Assembly (NCBI GenBank): GCA_029249345.1
Contig: JAQWHM010000015.1
Span: forward strand, 62,001-126,000
DNA: 64,000 nt
Direction: 5' to 3'
From: UBA10348 sp002469915
Lineage (GTDB): Bacteria > Bacteroidota > Rhodothermia > Rhodothermales > UBA10348
Shown piece by piece: positions 16,620 to 25,243 of the stretch. Position 1 is the stretch's first letter, and each line of letters starts with the position of its first letter. The position numbers were made by a program, and so were the translations under genes. The notes under the pieces were generated by a model, which had not been told where the DNA came from, did no database searches, and saw only the letters and a list, made by a program, of their open reading frames with translations.

Positions 16620-19028
16620 CTAGAAAGCGTCTTTCTTTTTACGGAGTAGAAAAGCGCCCTCTTGCAGGCTAGTTACCAGAACTGTTCCACTTTCGAAGAA
16701 AGGATAGGTGCTCCAGGCTCCACTGAACCCAGGTCCTTCTAGATAGGGTGAGGTGTCAAAAAATCCAGCTTCTACAGGATTTTCTGGATCTGTGATGTCC
16801 AAAACGTGCATGCCGTACCGGTAGTTTGCTTGGTAAGCAAAGCCGTCCTTCAGGTATAGGTTGTGCGCGCTCGCGGGCATGGTGCCCATAAACTCATTGA
16901 TTAGGATGGGGTCTTCAAGGTCCGTCAAATCCCAGACTAAGGTCCGAGTCGTTTCCACGCTGCCTCGCACGAGGTCTGCCTCATCGTCTTGGTAGAAGTA
17001 CTTATGGTCATCGGTCAACCAACCTTGGTGGATATACCCTGCATTGGGAGACGATGCGGTTGAAATCGTCTGGGGATTCGCTTTGTCCGTCACGTCCATG
17101 ATCTCGAAATAAGCACCGTTTGAATTCAGGCACAACTCATTTCCAGTATAGCGCTGGTCCGGTCCGTTGTAGGTGACGCACTGAGCATCATGTGTACCGT
17201 TCTCTCCACCTTTTGAGCATCCCTTAAATATTGGATTCAGCGGGTCAGCAATATCCATCATATATAAACCTCCGCCACAAGTCGGGCCATCGACGGTGTA
17301 GGCATACCCGGTTACTTCATTGATAATGATATTGTGGGAGCTGGCGATGTCCGTATAGTGGAGGTCGGGTTCAAACAAGGCCGGAATGTCCGTGACTTCC
17401 CTTAAGCGTGAGAGGTCGAAGACCTGCATGCCATGATCACCTGCTCCATCGGCAACGATGAATGCGTGATCCTTGTATGTTTTGATGTCGCGCCAAAGCT
17501 GCGACGGAGGCGTTCCCCAAGGTTTGGGTAGGTCACCAATCAAGACGGGCATGGATGGATTGGTTATATCTATGAAGGACGTTCCATCGTTTCTGCCAAC
17601 AAGAGCATATTCGCGCTTGGTTTCAGGGTCGGTCCAGCCCCAATTGTCATTTGTTCGAACGCCCCTTGCATTCTCGGGTGCGCGTAGAATCGAATTGGGG
17701 AGGTAGGCTAAGAGTTCAACCTCATCGCAGGAGAAAGGCCCAATTTTCCCATCAATACATTCCTTTTTTTCACCCAAAATCGCTCCTAAAGCATCTGGAG
17801 GGCCGACGAGCAGTTGACCTTCGGGTGTCTGCTCGGAGTACATGAACACGGCACCTGATTGGTGATGCATACCCGGCGACATCACAGCTACAACTCCATC
17901 GCGCGCAACGATAGACTGTCCAAATGCGTCCCGCTCAACCGTGTTCTTTAATTCAATTTTTCTAGGACTATCAGTAAGCGAACCGTCTGGATGGGTACTG
18001 AACACCCAAGTTGAACCGGTCAGGTTTTCGCGTAGAGTTGGCGCGCCGATCCATACTTCAGAGCCAGAGAAGTCAAGTCCACTGCCAAAGCGGTCACCTT
18101 CCTGACCCTGGTCTAAGGCGATGCTGTCTGTGAGCGTCCAGTTATCCCCGATAGCAGGACGCGTGTAGTGAAAAACAGCTCCTTGGCTTTCATTCATACC
18201 AGGAGCCCCAATCAATAGTTGATTGTCCCCCATGGCAATCTCACTTCCAAAATGAGCAGCAGGGTGAGGCTTAGCATGAAGATGAGTGTCTTCGATCCAC
18301 GTATCGTCTTGGAGTTTGAACCGCGTTACTTGCCCTACATCTTCCAATCCAGATGCTTCATCGTCCCATCGCGGTGCACCTATGAGGGCTTGCCCGTTTT
18401 CAATATGAATCGTAGCACCAAAGCGGTCCCCATCATTTCCATTGGATAGCGCGAGACTCGAGTGCTCTGTCCACTGCCCATCGGCTCCCTTGAAGTATGC
18501 AAATACAACGCCCTTTGGCAAGATGACTTCTTCTTCAGTGCGTCGGCTTCGGGCGGGAAGTGCACCCGGTGATCCCACAAACAACCAATCACCAGCAGCA
18601 GCTAAGGCAATCCCAAAGTCAGTTCCGCAGTATCCGTACTGGTTGCAACCGGGATCAATCCCTAATGTGCCTTTTCCCTCAATACTACCTTCGGAGTGCC
18701 ATCCATTTTCTCCTTTATTGAAAACGTGTACGGGTCCGTTTCGTTGACCAACGAAGACCGTGTTTCCAGTTCGAGCGAGGACGGTTCCAAATCCGTCTGC
18801 GCGCTCAGCATTCGGAGCAGTCAGGCGTTGAACGAGTTCCCAAACTCCACTTTCTTGTTTATAGACATAGACAGATCCCTCCCTAAACATCGTGTTGGGT
18901 TCTCCCACAAGGAGTTCATTCTGATCTAGAACGACTGCATTTCCGAAAGAACCGGATTGCGCTTCAACTTGGTGAGGAACGAGGAGAAATAGGATCAGAA
19001 TCGCAGGCAAAAAGACGCATCTAGACAT
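16620..19028 (-). CDS. Secreted double-propeller protein: FG-GAP repeats plus LVIVD repeats (choice-of-anchor B type)
   Basis: An 802-residue exported protein with a signal peptide (1-23, HQVEAQ). The first half (about 25-400) has seven or so FG-GAP/integrin-alpha-like repeats, each with D-x-FG and LLIGAP or VFVGQR patterns. The second half (about 430-800) has LVIVD-type repeats (SFIDITNPSMPVLIGDL, VWDLTDLEDPILINEF, HVLDITDPENPVEAGFF) as in choice-of-anchor B proteins. Both halves should fold as beta-propellers outside the cell; no enzyme motif is seen. A Cys-rich linker lies around 420-440 (CIDGKIGPFSCDE). No C-terminal sorting domain is visible; it ends with basic RKKKDAF. Function unknown; adhesion or surface scaffolding is possible. 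Confidence 0.82.
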   Translation of the reverse strand: MSRCVFLPAILILFLLVPHQVEAQSGSFGNAVVLDQNELLVGEPNTMFREGSVYVYKQESGVWELVQRLTAPNAERADGFGTVLARTGNTVFVGQRNGPVHVFNKGENGWHSEGSIEGKGTLGIDPGCNQYGYCGTDFGIALAAAGDWLFVGSPGALPARSRRTEEEVILPKGVVFAYFKGADGQWTEHSSLALSNGNDGDRFGATIHIENGQALIGAPRWDDEASGLEDVGQVTRFKLQDDTWIEDTHLHAKPHPAAHFGSEIAMGDNQLLIGAPGMNESQGAVFHYTRPAIGDNWTLTDSIALDQGQEGDRFGSGLDFSGSEVWIGAPTLRENLTGSTWVFSTHPDGSLTDSPRKIELKNTVERDAFGQSIVARDGVVAVMSPGMHHQSGAVFMYSEQTPEGQLLVGPPDALGAILGEKKECIDGKIGPFSCDEVELLAYLPNSILRAPENARGVRTNDNWGWTDPETKREYALVGRNDGTSFIDITNPSMPVLIGDLPKPWGTPPSQLWRDIKTYKDHAFIVADGAGDHGMQVFDLSRLREVTDIPALFEPDLHYTDIASSHNIIINEVTGYAYTVDGPTCGGGLYMMDIADPLNPIFKGCSKGGENGTHDAQCVTYNGPDQRYTGNELCLNSNGAYFEIMDVTDKANPQTISTASSPNAGYIHQGWLTDDHKYFYQDDEADLVRGSVETTRTLVWDLTDLEDPILINEFMGTMPASAHNLYLKDGFAYQANYRYGMHVLDITDPENPVEAGFFDTSPYLEGPGFSGAWSTYPFFESGTVLVTSLQEGAFLLRKKKDAF

Positions 19029-19193
19029 GAGGATCGGGGGTTGATTCAGCTCCCAATCTCGATCATATGATTGGATTTAGTCAAATGGAAATCGAAAAAA
19101 CACACCTATCACCCTATTACTGGTGGGTTAGTTGTACCTCAAAAACCGATTTTTCAGATGGTAGAGGCCTTGAATACTCTCGGGATCAAGGAG
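19029..19193. other. Intergenic stretch after the LytTR remnant
   Basis: No gene is supported here. The weak plus-strand frame that runs through 19071-19406 mirrors the LytTR fragment and the truncated membrane gene and shows no family resemblance. The region may hold further decayed sequence and the promoter of the double-propeller gene. Confidence 0.4.
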
Positions 19194-19334
19194 CTACAGC
19201 ATATCGATGCGTCTCATCAAGGCTTCTTTGAACGATGCACCAATGGGAATAACCTTCTTGCCGATGGCAATGGACGAATCTTGAATGTCAGTGATTTTAT
19301 CAAACCGAACGATAAAGGACCTAATAGGAGGCAA
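19194..19334 (-). pseudogene. C-terminal remnant of a LytTR-type response regulator
   Basis: Reading the minus strand from 19334 to a TAG at 19194-19196 gives 46 codons that match the end of a LytTR DNA-binding domain: RSFIVRFDKITDIQ, then SIAIGKKVIPIGASFKEALM, then RRIDML and stop. In intact LytTR proteins this is the SFIVNLDKI-x-x-I strand followed by the IPIGRSY-x-x-x-F helix, and ending shortly after is normal. Immediately upstream in frame are stop codons (TAA at 19335-19337, TGA earlier), and there is no receiver domain: that space is occupied in another frame by the truncated TspO-like gene. So only the tail survives. I infer a deletion that fused two neighbouring minus-strand genes. 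Confidence 0.75.
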
Positions 19335-19896
19335 TTAACAATTTCAGAATGGTCCAGGTTTGTTCTGAAAGCAGAACATCGTTCCATCCGTAGGCAGACT
19401 GAATAACGCTCACGTTAGCGATGGTCGCTACGCTGATCCAGCCAAAATAAATACTAAATGGCAACGCGATGAGAACATAATCGGTGCCTCCTCGAAGTGA
19501 AGCATCGCGGCTAATGAGAGTGTTGATCTGAATTAACGTCCAGAGTATAACCAACATGATCCCCATAGACAGGAATAATTGATCGTAATGCCAGGCTACA
19601 ATCCAGCCGGCATTGGCTAAGCAATTCACAAGGAAAGGCGTCTTAATCTTCGATAAGGCATATGGGTCCGAAGCACGCACAAACCATTGTCGGACAATGA
19701 ATGCCGTCAGTCCGAGATAGATGATTCCCCAAATGGCAAACGTAAAGCCTGCCGGTGTAAACAAGGACTCATATCTATCTGATATTTCACCGGTTGTTTG
19801 GCCTCCTAACGGAAGGGCATTCGCCAAGAAATTGAAGAGGATAGCCACGAAGAATGCGACAGTGCTCCCCAGACGGTCTTGAAGACTTCTAGCCAT
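19321..19896 (-). CDS. TspO-related tryptophan-rich membrane protein, 3'-truncated
   Basis: The 191-residue product resembles the long tryptophan-rich sensory proteins of Bacteroidota, relatives of TspO/MBR. Visible marks are FTPAGFTFAIWGIIYLGL (about 46-63), NAGWIVAWHYDQ, the FSIYFGWISVATIANV strand and the late SEQTWTILKLL. About five membrane helices are present. Intact homologues as I know them run to roughly 260-270 residues, with more helices after the WTI segment; here the frame stops at once (IASY-stop). The stop lies in sequence that belongs to a LytTR remnant. TspO proteins bind porphyrins and related ligands; the long branch has no proven role. It may still be made as a short protein or be a pseudogene. 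Confidence 0.75.
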   Translation of the reverse strand: MARSLQDRLGSTVAFFVAILFNFLANALPLGGQTTGEISDRYESLFTPAGFTFAIWGIIYLGLTAFIVRQWFVRASDPYALSKIKTPFLVNCLANAGWIVAWHYDQLFLSMGIMLVILWTLIQINTLISRDASLRGGTDYVLIALPFSIYFGWISVATIANVSVIQSAYGWNDVLLSEQTWTILKLLIASY

Positions 19897-19955
19897 AACG
19901 GTGGACGATGTTCAATGCCGTTGCTACATGCACCAGGGTTATCGTTCAGGACGAT

Positions 19956-20708
19956 TTATCCCAGCATAGCTTTCATGTACTCGCGTCGCATCATCGCGAT
20001 AGACGAAATAGAGATACCTTTTGGGCAAACGGCTTCACATTCAGCATGATTGGAACAGTCCCCAAATCCTTCGGCCTCCATCTGATCTACCATAGTCATG
20101 ACGCGTGTTTTTCTCTCGGGTGCCCCCTGAGGGAGTAAGGCAAACTGCGAGATTTTGGCAGCGGTAAATAAGGATGCTGAAGCATTTGGACAGGCGGCTA
20201 CGCAGGCGCCGCAACCGATGCACGATGCATAATCCATAGCCAAGTCAGCATTCTGCTTTGGTATCGGCAGTGAGTTGGCATCTTGGGCTGCCCCTGCGTT
20301 AACAGAAACGTATCCGCCAGCGCCTACAATGCGATCAAAAGCGGAACGATCGACAACAAGATCTTTGACGATTGGAAAGGCCTCTGCACGCCACGGCTCG
20401 ATCACAATCGTGTCACCGTCGCGGTAATGACGCATATGGAGCTGACAGCAGGCTGTGCGTTTCTGCGGACCGTGCGCAACGCCGTCCACGACGACGCCAC
20501 ACATACCACAGATTCCCTCGCGGCAGTCGTTGTCAAACTCGATAGGTGCTATACCGTCTTTGATCAACTGTTCGTTGAGTACGTCTAGTAACTCAAGGAA
20601 GGACATGTGAGGGTTGGCTTCAGGGACGGTGTAGGTCTCAAATTGACCTTTAGATTTTGGTCCCGCCTGGCGCCAGACTTTCAATTTGATATTCATGCTT
20701 TGTGACAT
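19956..20708 (-). CDS. sdhB: Succinate dehydrogenase iron-sulfur subunit
   Basis: The 250-residue subunit passes electrons from the flavin to quinone through three Fe-S clusters. The [2Fe-2S] ligands are C62, C67 and C70 (DCREGICGMC) plus one of C87/C88. The second domain holds CIGCGACVAACPNAS and CSNHAECEAVCPKGISI for the [4Fe-4S] and [3Fe-4S] clusters. It is the last gene of sdhCAB on the minus strand, 23 bp after sdhA. The order C-A-B and the single membrane subunit mark a type B enzyme as in Bacteroidota and Bacillus. Start M1 or M5 cannot be separated. Confidence 0.95.
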   Translation of the reverse strand: MSQSMNIKLKVWRQAGPKSKGQFETYTVPEANPHMSFLELLDVLNEQLIKDGIAPIEFDNDCREGICGMCGVVVDGVAHGPQKRTACCQLHMRHYRDGDTIVIEPWRAEAFPIVKDLVVDRSAFDRIVGAGGYVSVNAGAAQDANSLPIPKQNADLAMDYASCIGCGACVAACPNASASLFTAAKISQFALLPQGAPERKTRVMTMVDQMEAEGFGDCSNHAECEAVCPKGISISSIAMMRREYMKAMLG

Positions 20709-20731
20709 AATCAGAATGGTTTGGCGCTCGC

Positions 20732-22645
20732 CTATTTGTAACTACGAGTAGTGAGTTCAACGTTTTCGTAGACCAGATCTTCCTTGTGAAGCTCATGGCC
20801 ACTCTCAGTGAATTGCCAGGCAGATACAAAAGTGAAGTCGTCATCGTTACGTTTGGCTTCGCCTTCTTCGCTTTGATGTTCTTCACGGAAATGTCCGCCA
20901 CAGGATTCCTCACGGGTGAGTGCATCCCGAGCCATGAGTTCGCCTAGCTCAAGGAAATCAGCTACACGACCTGCGAATTCCAGGTCCTTGTTCAGATGAG
21001 AGTTCTCGCCCGAAACTTTAACATTCTGCCAGAAGTCTTCCCGCAGTGCTGCTATTTCGGAAATCGCCTTTTGCAAACCCTCCGCCGTACGCGACATGCC
21101 CACGTAGTTCCACATAATCTTACCCAGTTCACGATGGAACTCGGAGACTGTTTTGGTACCCTTGATGGAGAGTAATTTATTGAGGCGATCGGTTGCTTCT
21201 GCTTCGGCCTCAACGAATGCAATGTGATCTGTATCGGCAGCGTCTAATTTGTTGCTGGCGATATAATTTCCTAGCGTGTAGGGAGCAACGAAATACCCGT
21301 CTGCCAATCCTTGCATTAGAGCCGAGGCACCGAGTCGGTTAGCTCCGTGATCCGAGAAGTTTGCCTCTCCTAACACGAATAATCCTGGAACCGTGCTTTG
21401 AAGTTCGTAATCAACCCATAATCCGCCCATTGTGTAGTGGACAGCCGGGTAGATGCGCATCGGCATTTCGTACGGATTTTCTCCCGTAATACGTTCGTAC
21501 ATCTCGAAAAGGTTGCCATATCGGGCTTCTATGACGTCACGACCTAGGCGTTGAATAGACTCTTCGAAGTCTAGATAGACGGCAAGCTTTGTTTCGCCGA
21601 CGCCCCTTCCGTCGTCGCATGCCAGTTTGGCATTTCTGGAGGCCACATCACGAGGAACGAGATTTCCAAAGCTTGGATATCGGCGTTCTAGATAGTAGTC
21701 CCGTTCGTCTTCTGGAATATCCTTTGGATTACGATCGTCGCCCACTTTTTTCGGTACCCAAACGCGGCCGTCGTTTCTGAGACTTTCAGACATCAGGGTT
21801 AGTTTGGACTGGTAGTCCCCTGACATCGGTATGCACGTGGGATGAATCTGTGTAAAGCAAGGATTTGCGAAATACGCCCCTTTCTTATGACAGCGCCACG
21901 CCGCCGTTGCGTTCGAGTTAATAGCATTGGTTGAGAGGTAGTACACATTGCCGTAGCCTCCTGTACACAGGAGAACCGCGTCTGCGATGTGGCGCTCGAT
22001 TTCTCCCGTTACCAGATTGCGGGTAATAATTCCTCTCGCTCGGCCATCAATTTTGACGAGTTCGAGCATCTCCTGCCGAGGAAACATGTCGACGTTTCCT
22101 TTGGCAATCTGTCGACTCAGGGAGGAATAGGCGCCCAACAGAAGCTGCTGTCCCGTCTGGCCTCGAGCGTAAAAGGTCCGAGAGACCTGAGCTCCTCCAA
22201 AAGAGCGATTATCCAGGAGCCCGCCATATTCACGTGCAAAAGGAACCCCCTGAGCAACGCATTGATCGATAATATTATTGGCTATTTGCGCCAAGCGATG
22301 CACATTTGCCTCGCGAGACCGATAGTCCCCGCCTTTTACCGTGTCGTAGAACAGTCTCCAAACGGTGTCCCCATCATTCGGATAATTTTTTGCTGCATTA
22401 ATACCGCCCTGCGCTGCAATCGAGTGAGCGCGTCTGGGAGAATCCGAAATACAGAAGCTTTTGACGTGGTAACCCAACTCAGCTAATGTAGACGCTGCTG
22501 AGCCTCCGGCCAGACCCGTACCAACAACGATAACAGAGTGCTTCCGCTTATTGGCTGGATTAACCAGTTTAATTTTATTTTTATAGTTGTCCCACTTTTC
22601 TTGTAGCGGGCCTTCGGGAATTTTTGAGTCGAGAACCGTTGACAT
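20732..22645 (-). CDS. sdhA: Succinate dehydrogenase flavoprotein subunit
   Basis: The 637-residue subunit oxidises succinate to fumarate with covalent FAD. The dinucleotide fold is at VVGTGLAGGSAAS (about 40-52), the flavinylation site is H74 in RRAHSIAAQGGINAA, and the active-site HYTMGGLWVDY segment and the LGASALMQGLADGYF segment near the FAD are present. The length matches the longer type B SdhA of Bacteroidota (about 640 residues), as against about 590 in proteobacteria. It lies 30 bp after sdhC and 23 bp before sdhB, one operon. The enzyme faces the cytoplasm on the inner membrane and feeds the quinone pool together with NDH-2. Confidence 0.96.
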   Translation of the reverse strand: MSTVLDSKIPEGPLQEKWDNYKNKIKLVNPANKRKHSVIVVGTGLAGGSAASTLAELGYHVKSFCISDSPRRAHSIAAQGGINAAKNYPNDGDTVWRLFYDTVKGGDYRSREANVHRLAQIANNIIDQCVAQGVPFAREYGGLLDNRSFGGAQVSRTFYARGQTGQQLLLGAYSSLSRQIAKGNVDMFPRQEMLELVKIDGRARGIITRNLVTGEIERHIADAVLLCTGGYGNVYYLSTNAINSNATAAWRCHKKGAYFANPCFTQIHPTCIPMSGDYQSKLTLMSESLRNDGRVWVPKKVGDDRNPKDIPEDERDYYLERRYPSFGNLVPRDVASRNAKLACDDGRGVGETKLAVYLDFEESIQRLGRDVIEARYGNLFEMYERITGENPYEMPMRIYPAVHYTMGGLWVDYELQSTVPGLFVLGEANFSDHGANRLGASALMQGLADGYFVAPYTLGNYIASNKLDAADTDHIAFVEAEAEATDRLNKLLSIKGTKTVSEFHRELGKIMWNYVGMSRTAEGLQKAISEIAALREDFWQNVKVSGENSHLNKDLEFAGRVADFLELGELMARDALTREESCGGHFREEHQSEEGEAKRNDDDFTFVSAWQFTESGHELHKEDLVYENVELTTRSYK

Positions 22646-22675
22646 AATTCGAAGGGTTAAAACTACCCGGGTGGG

Positions 22676-23374
22676 CTAAAGAAGGTTGAAATAGATGGCC
22701 ATGGGCAGTGCGATGAAGCCAAGTCCGATTAAAACGCCAATCAAAGATCCAATCGTGTACACAGCAGGGGTCAGCGAAGGACGCATAGCGCCCAAAGACT
22801 GTAGCGCGCTCCAGATACCGTGCCTGAGGTGAATGACCAGCAAAAGCATTACAGCCGTGTAACCAAAGGCGTACAGAGGAGTGGAGAACTTTTCCTCCAC
22901 CAGCTTGGCTAAATCTCGCATTTCGACCCCGTCTATGGAGGTCATGTAGGCTGCGTCAGCATTTCCTGGGCCGCCGGGGCCAAATTTGAACGAAGCAATG
23001 TGAAGCACAAGGAAGACGGCCATGACAACGCCGGTAATAATCATACTCCGAGAGCTAGATGTCTGCCGACTCATCCCTCCCGCTGACTTGTACGTGTCGT
23101 ACGCTACCGGGCGAGCTCTCCGTTTGCCGATCGCGATTTGGATGCCGTTGACGATATGGAATACAAAAAACGCAACGAGTCCAAACTCGAATAGGTAGAG
23201 GACTGGGCCGAGGCTCATAAGAAAGTGAGCATATTCATTATATGCTTCGCTTCCTGAAAACATAGCCAAATTGCCGACCATGTGAACAATCACAAATCCG
23301 GTCAAGAGAAGACCCGTAATTCCTGTGATTAGCTTCTTGCCGACGGGCGAGCGGAGTGGATTTCTAGAAGTCAT
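22676..23374 (-). CDS. sdhC: Succinate dehydrogenase cytochrome b558 subunit
   Basis: The 232-residue membrane anchor of a type B SDH has five predicted helices. Histidines that can bind two b haems are in GFVIVHMVGNLAMF, VFHIVNGIQIA, FLVLHIASFKF and LLVIHLRHGIWSALQSLG, matching the TIGR02046-like family. It is the first gene of sdhCAB; the 171 bp between it and citrate synthase probably contain the operon promoter. A type B SDH with one large anchor commonly works with menaquinone. Confidence 0.93.
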   Translation of the reverse strand: MTSRNPLRSPVGKKLITGITGLLLTGFVIVHMVGNLAMFSGSEAYNEYAHFLMSLGPVLYLFEFGLVAFFVFHIVNGIQIAIGKRRARPVAYDTYKSAGGMSRQTSSSRSMIITGVVMAVFLVLHIASFKFGPGGPGNADAAYMTSIDGVEMRDLAKLVEEKFSTPLYAFGYTAVMLLLVIHLRHGIWSALQSLGAMRPSLTPAVYTIGSLIGVLIGLGFIALPMAIYFNLL

Positions 23375-23545
23375 AAAAGCGTCTCACACCGGAGAGTTTT
23401 CTAAAAGAAAGAGGGAAAAACCCTTTTGCGACCATAAGGTACTAATGAAGTGGCTTGAAGACTTGAATCAAATGCACATTCCGTAATATTTGATACAAGC
23501 GGAGCACTCAGTAGACAAACGGCTTGATAACGATGAGTACGCGTG

Positions 23546-24679
23546 TCAGCTGCTTGTAGACCGATCGGCAGGACCAGCGTATGCGGCGCGGGGCCGAATC
23601 AAACGATTTTCCTTCCATTGTTCGAGAAGGTGCGCTGTCCAGCCTGTGATCCTTGCCATTGCAAAAATCGGCGTGAAGAGGTCCATGGGGATTCCCAACG
23701 TGCCGTATACGGAAGCTGAAAAGAAGTCCACATTGGGATAAAGTCCTTTTTCCTTTTCGACCACTTCTTTGATTTGAAGGCTCATGTCGTACCACTTTCT
23801 AGATCCGTCAGAGGCTGACATTTGGTCCATCATCTCCTTTAAAATCGTGGCACGCGGATCAATCGTTTTATAGACACGATGGCCAAAACCCATAATGCGT
23901 TCCTTACGGGCTAACTTTTCCTTCACCCATTGCCGGGGGTCGGCACCACTTCGATCTATTTTTAAAAGCATCTCCATCACGGCAATATTGGCCCCACCAT
24001 GCAAAGGGCCTTTTAGCGCTCCGATGGCTCCCGAAATGGCAGAATACATGTCCGTCAACGTTGCACCGATCACTCTCCCAGCAAATGTTGATGCATTTAA
24101 GCCATGTTCAGCATGTAGAACGAGACAAGCGTCGAATGCCTTTTCTGCTGCCTCAGAGGGTTCTTTTCCGTGTAGCATGTACAAGAAATTGGCAGCGGTA
24201 GATCGGTCTCGAAGAGGGTGCTGCGGGTCCAGTCCATTTCGCACGCGATCAAAATGGGCGAGTATCGTGGGAATTCGCGCAGTAAGGCGAACGGATTTTC
24301 TGTAATTCGCGGCCGGAGCGGCATCATCGGCTTCACCGTCGAATAGCGCGAGAGCGGATACAGCCGTTCGAAGAACCGCCATTGGATTGGCATCCTCAGG
24401 CGTCATTGCTAGAACATCTTTCACCATCGGAGGCAAAGTGCGCTCCGTATCTAACGACCTTTTCAGGTGTTCTAATTGATGGGACTCGGGTAAAGCACCA
24501 TTCCAGAGGAGGTAGGCTACCTCCTCAAAACTCGTGTTTCGGGCTAGGTCTCTGATGTCGTAGCCGCTGTACACCAAGCGTCCTATCGTTCCGTCAATAT
24601 CGCATATGGCAGTGTCTAGGGCGATGACTCCTTCAAGGCCACGAGAAGGGGTAGCTGACTTGTTCTGTGATTTACTCAT
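23546..24679 (-). CDS. gltA: Citrate synthase
   Basis: This TCA-entry enzyme condenses oxaloacetate and acetyl-CoA. The catalytic residues are readable in a 377-residue chain: H227 in GPLHGGAN, H267 in GFGHRVYK and D318 in YPNVDFFSASV; the family segment EHGLNASTFAGRV is at 191-203. The length and the short N-terminal part match the small dimeric Gram-positive/archaeal-type enzymes rather than the larger NADH-sensitive hexamers. The C-terminus has a normal WTAHLLEQWKENRLIRP segment plus a short tail. It lies upstream of sdhCAB on the same strand, 171 bp away, giving a small TCA cluster. 2-methylcitrate synthase is an alternative but no prp genes are near. Confidence 0.92.
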   Translation of the reverse strand: MSKSQNKSATPSRGLEGVIALDTAICDIDGTIGRLVYSGYDIRDLARNTSFEEVAYLLWNGALPESHQLEHLKRSLDTERTLPPMVKDVLAMTPEDANPMAVLRTAVSALALFDGEADDAAPAANYRKSVRLTARIPTILAHFDRVRNGLDPQHPLRDRSTAANFLYMLHGKEPSEAAEKAFDACLVLHAEHGLNASTFAGRVIGATLTDMYSAISGAIGALKGPLHGGANIAVMEMLLKIDRSGADPRQWVKEKLARKERIMGFGHRVYKTIDPRATILKEMMDQMSASDGSRKWYDMSLQIKEVVEKEKGLYPNVDFFSASVYGTLGIPMDLFTPIFAMARITGWTAHLLEQWKENRLIRPRAAYAGPADRSTSS

Positions 24680-25243
24680 GGACCCAACATAAAAAACAGA
24701 TTAGAATGAAGACACCTAGTTGGGAGACAATAGGAACCATCCGGTCACCTTATACCTCACCGGGGATCATTTTCCCCTCTCGAGAGAATAACGGCAGTGA
24801 CTATAGAATTTAAATCAAGGATCAACCTTGATTTAACCCGCATGCCCGTTCGCTCTGTCGTTTCAGCGACGTCAAGTCTAAGCTTTGATGTTATCACCCT
24901 TGTCAATTTTTGTATCCAAACTCACGGCCATGATCGTGACGTGGATGATTGACATGCAAGGAATCGCCAGATTTACAAGCCGAATGGAACCCCAGATGCA
25001 AATTGAATCGTCCGGATTCGGAATTCAAAATGCATCGACCTTCCTATCACAGTTTATCCAGTATTGCAGAACGACCTTCATCAAAGGCGTGCCACTGGAA
25101 GGAAATCAAGAAATTCCGTTACGGATTGGTCAGACTATTTTCGGCCAACAAGTCCATCTAACTGGGACATTTCACGCTCTAAGAATTCATTCCTTCCGCC
25201 ATCGGTACATGATGGAAAAACCGTTTCTGCCCGACAATCGTTT
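24680..25243. other. Divergent intergenic region, gltA / RNase E-G
   Basis: The 564 bp between the divergent genes hold no protein-coding region I can support: the plus-strand frames at 24885-25415 and 24949-25161 show no family resemblance and run into the RNase gene in the wrong frame or as a poor extension. The only clear element is a perfect inverted repeat at 24810-24836. The rest should contain both promoters and an unusually long RNase leader, which could be a site for autoregulation as in E. coli rne, although I see no defined structure. Confidence 0.5.
24810..24836. promoter_or_regulatory. Perfect 11-bp inverted repeat, candidate operator
   Basis: TTAAATCAAGG (24810-24820) and CCTTGATTTAA (24826-24836) are exact reverse complements around a 5-bp centre ATCAA. 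It lies about 130 bp upstream of the gltA start. No T-run follows on either strand, so a terminator is less likely than a binding site for a dimeric regulator. Confidence 0.5.

Noticed and set aside
19071..19406. Plus-strand frame of 111 codons opposite the TspO/LytTR scar
   Set aside because: It is the complement of the LytTR tail and the TspO end; the minus-strand reading gives clear family resemblance, the plus-strand reading none.
25064..25243. N-terminal extension of RNase E/G upstream of ATG 25244
   Set aside because: The extra 60 residues look non-coding, and the family N-terminus begins at MSKEIVVNKGE.
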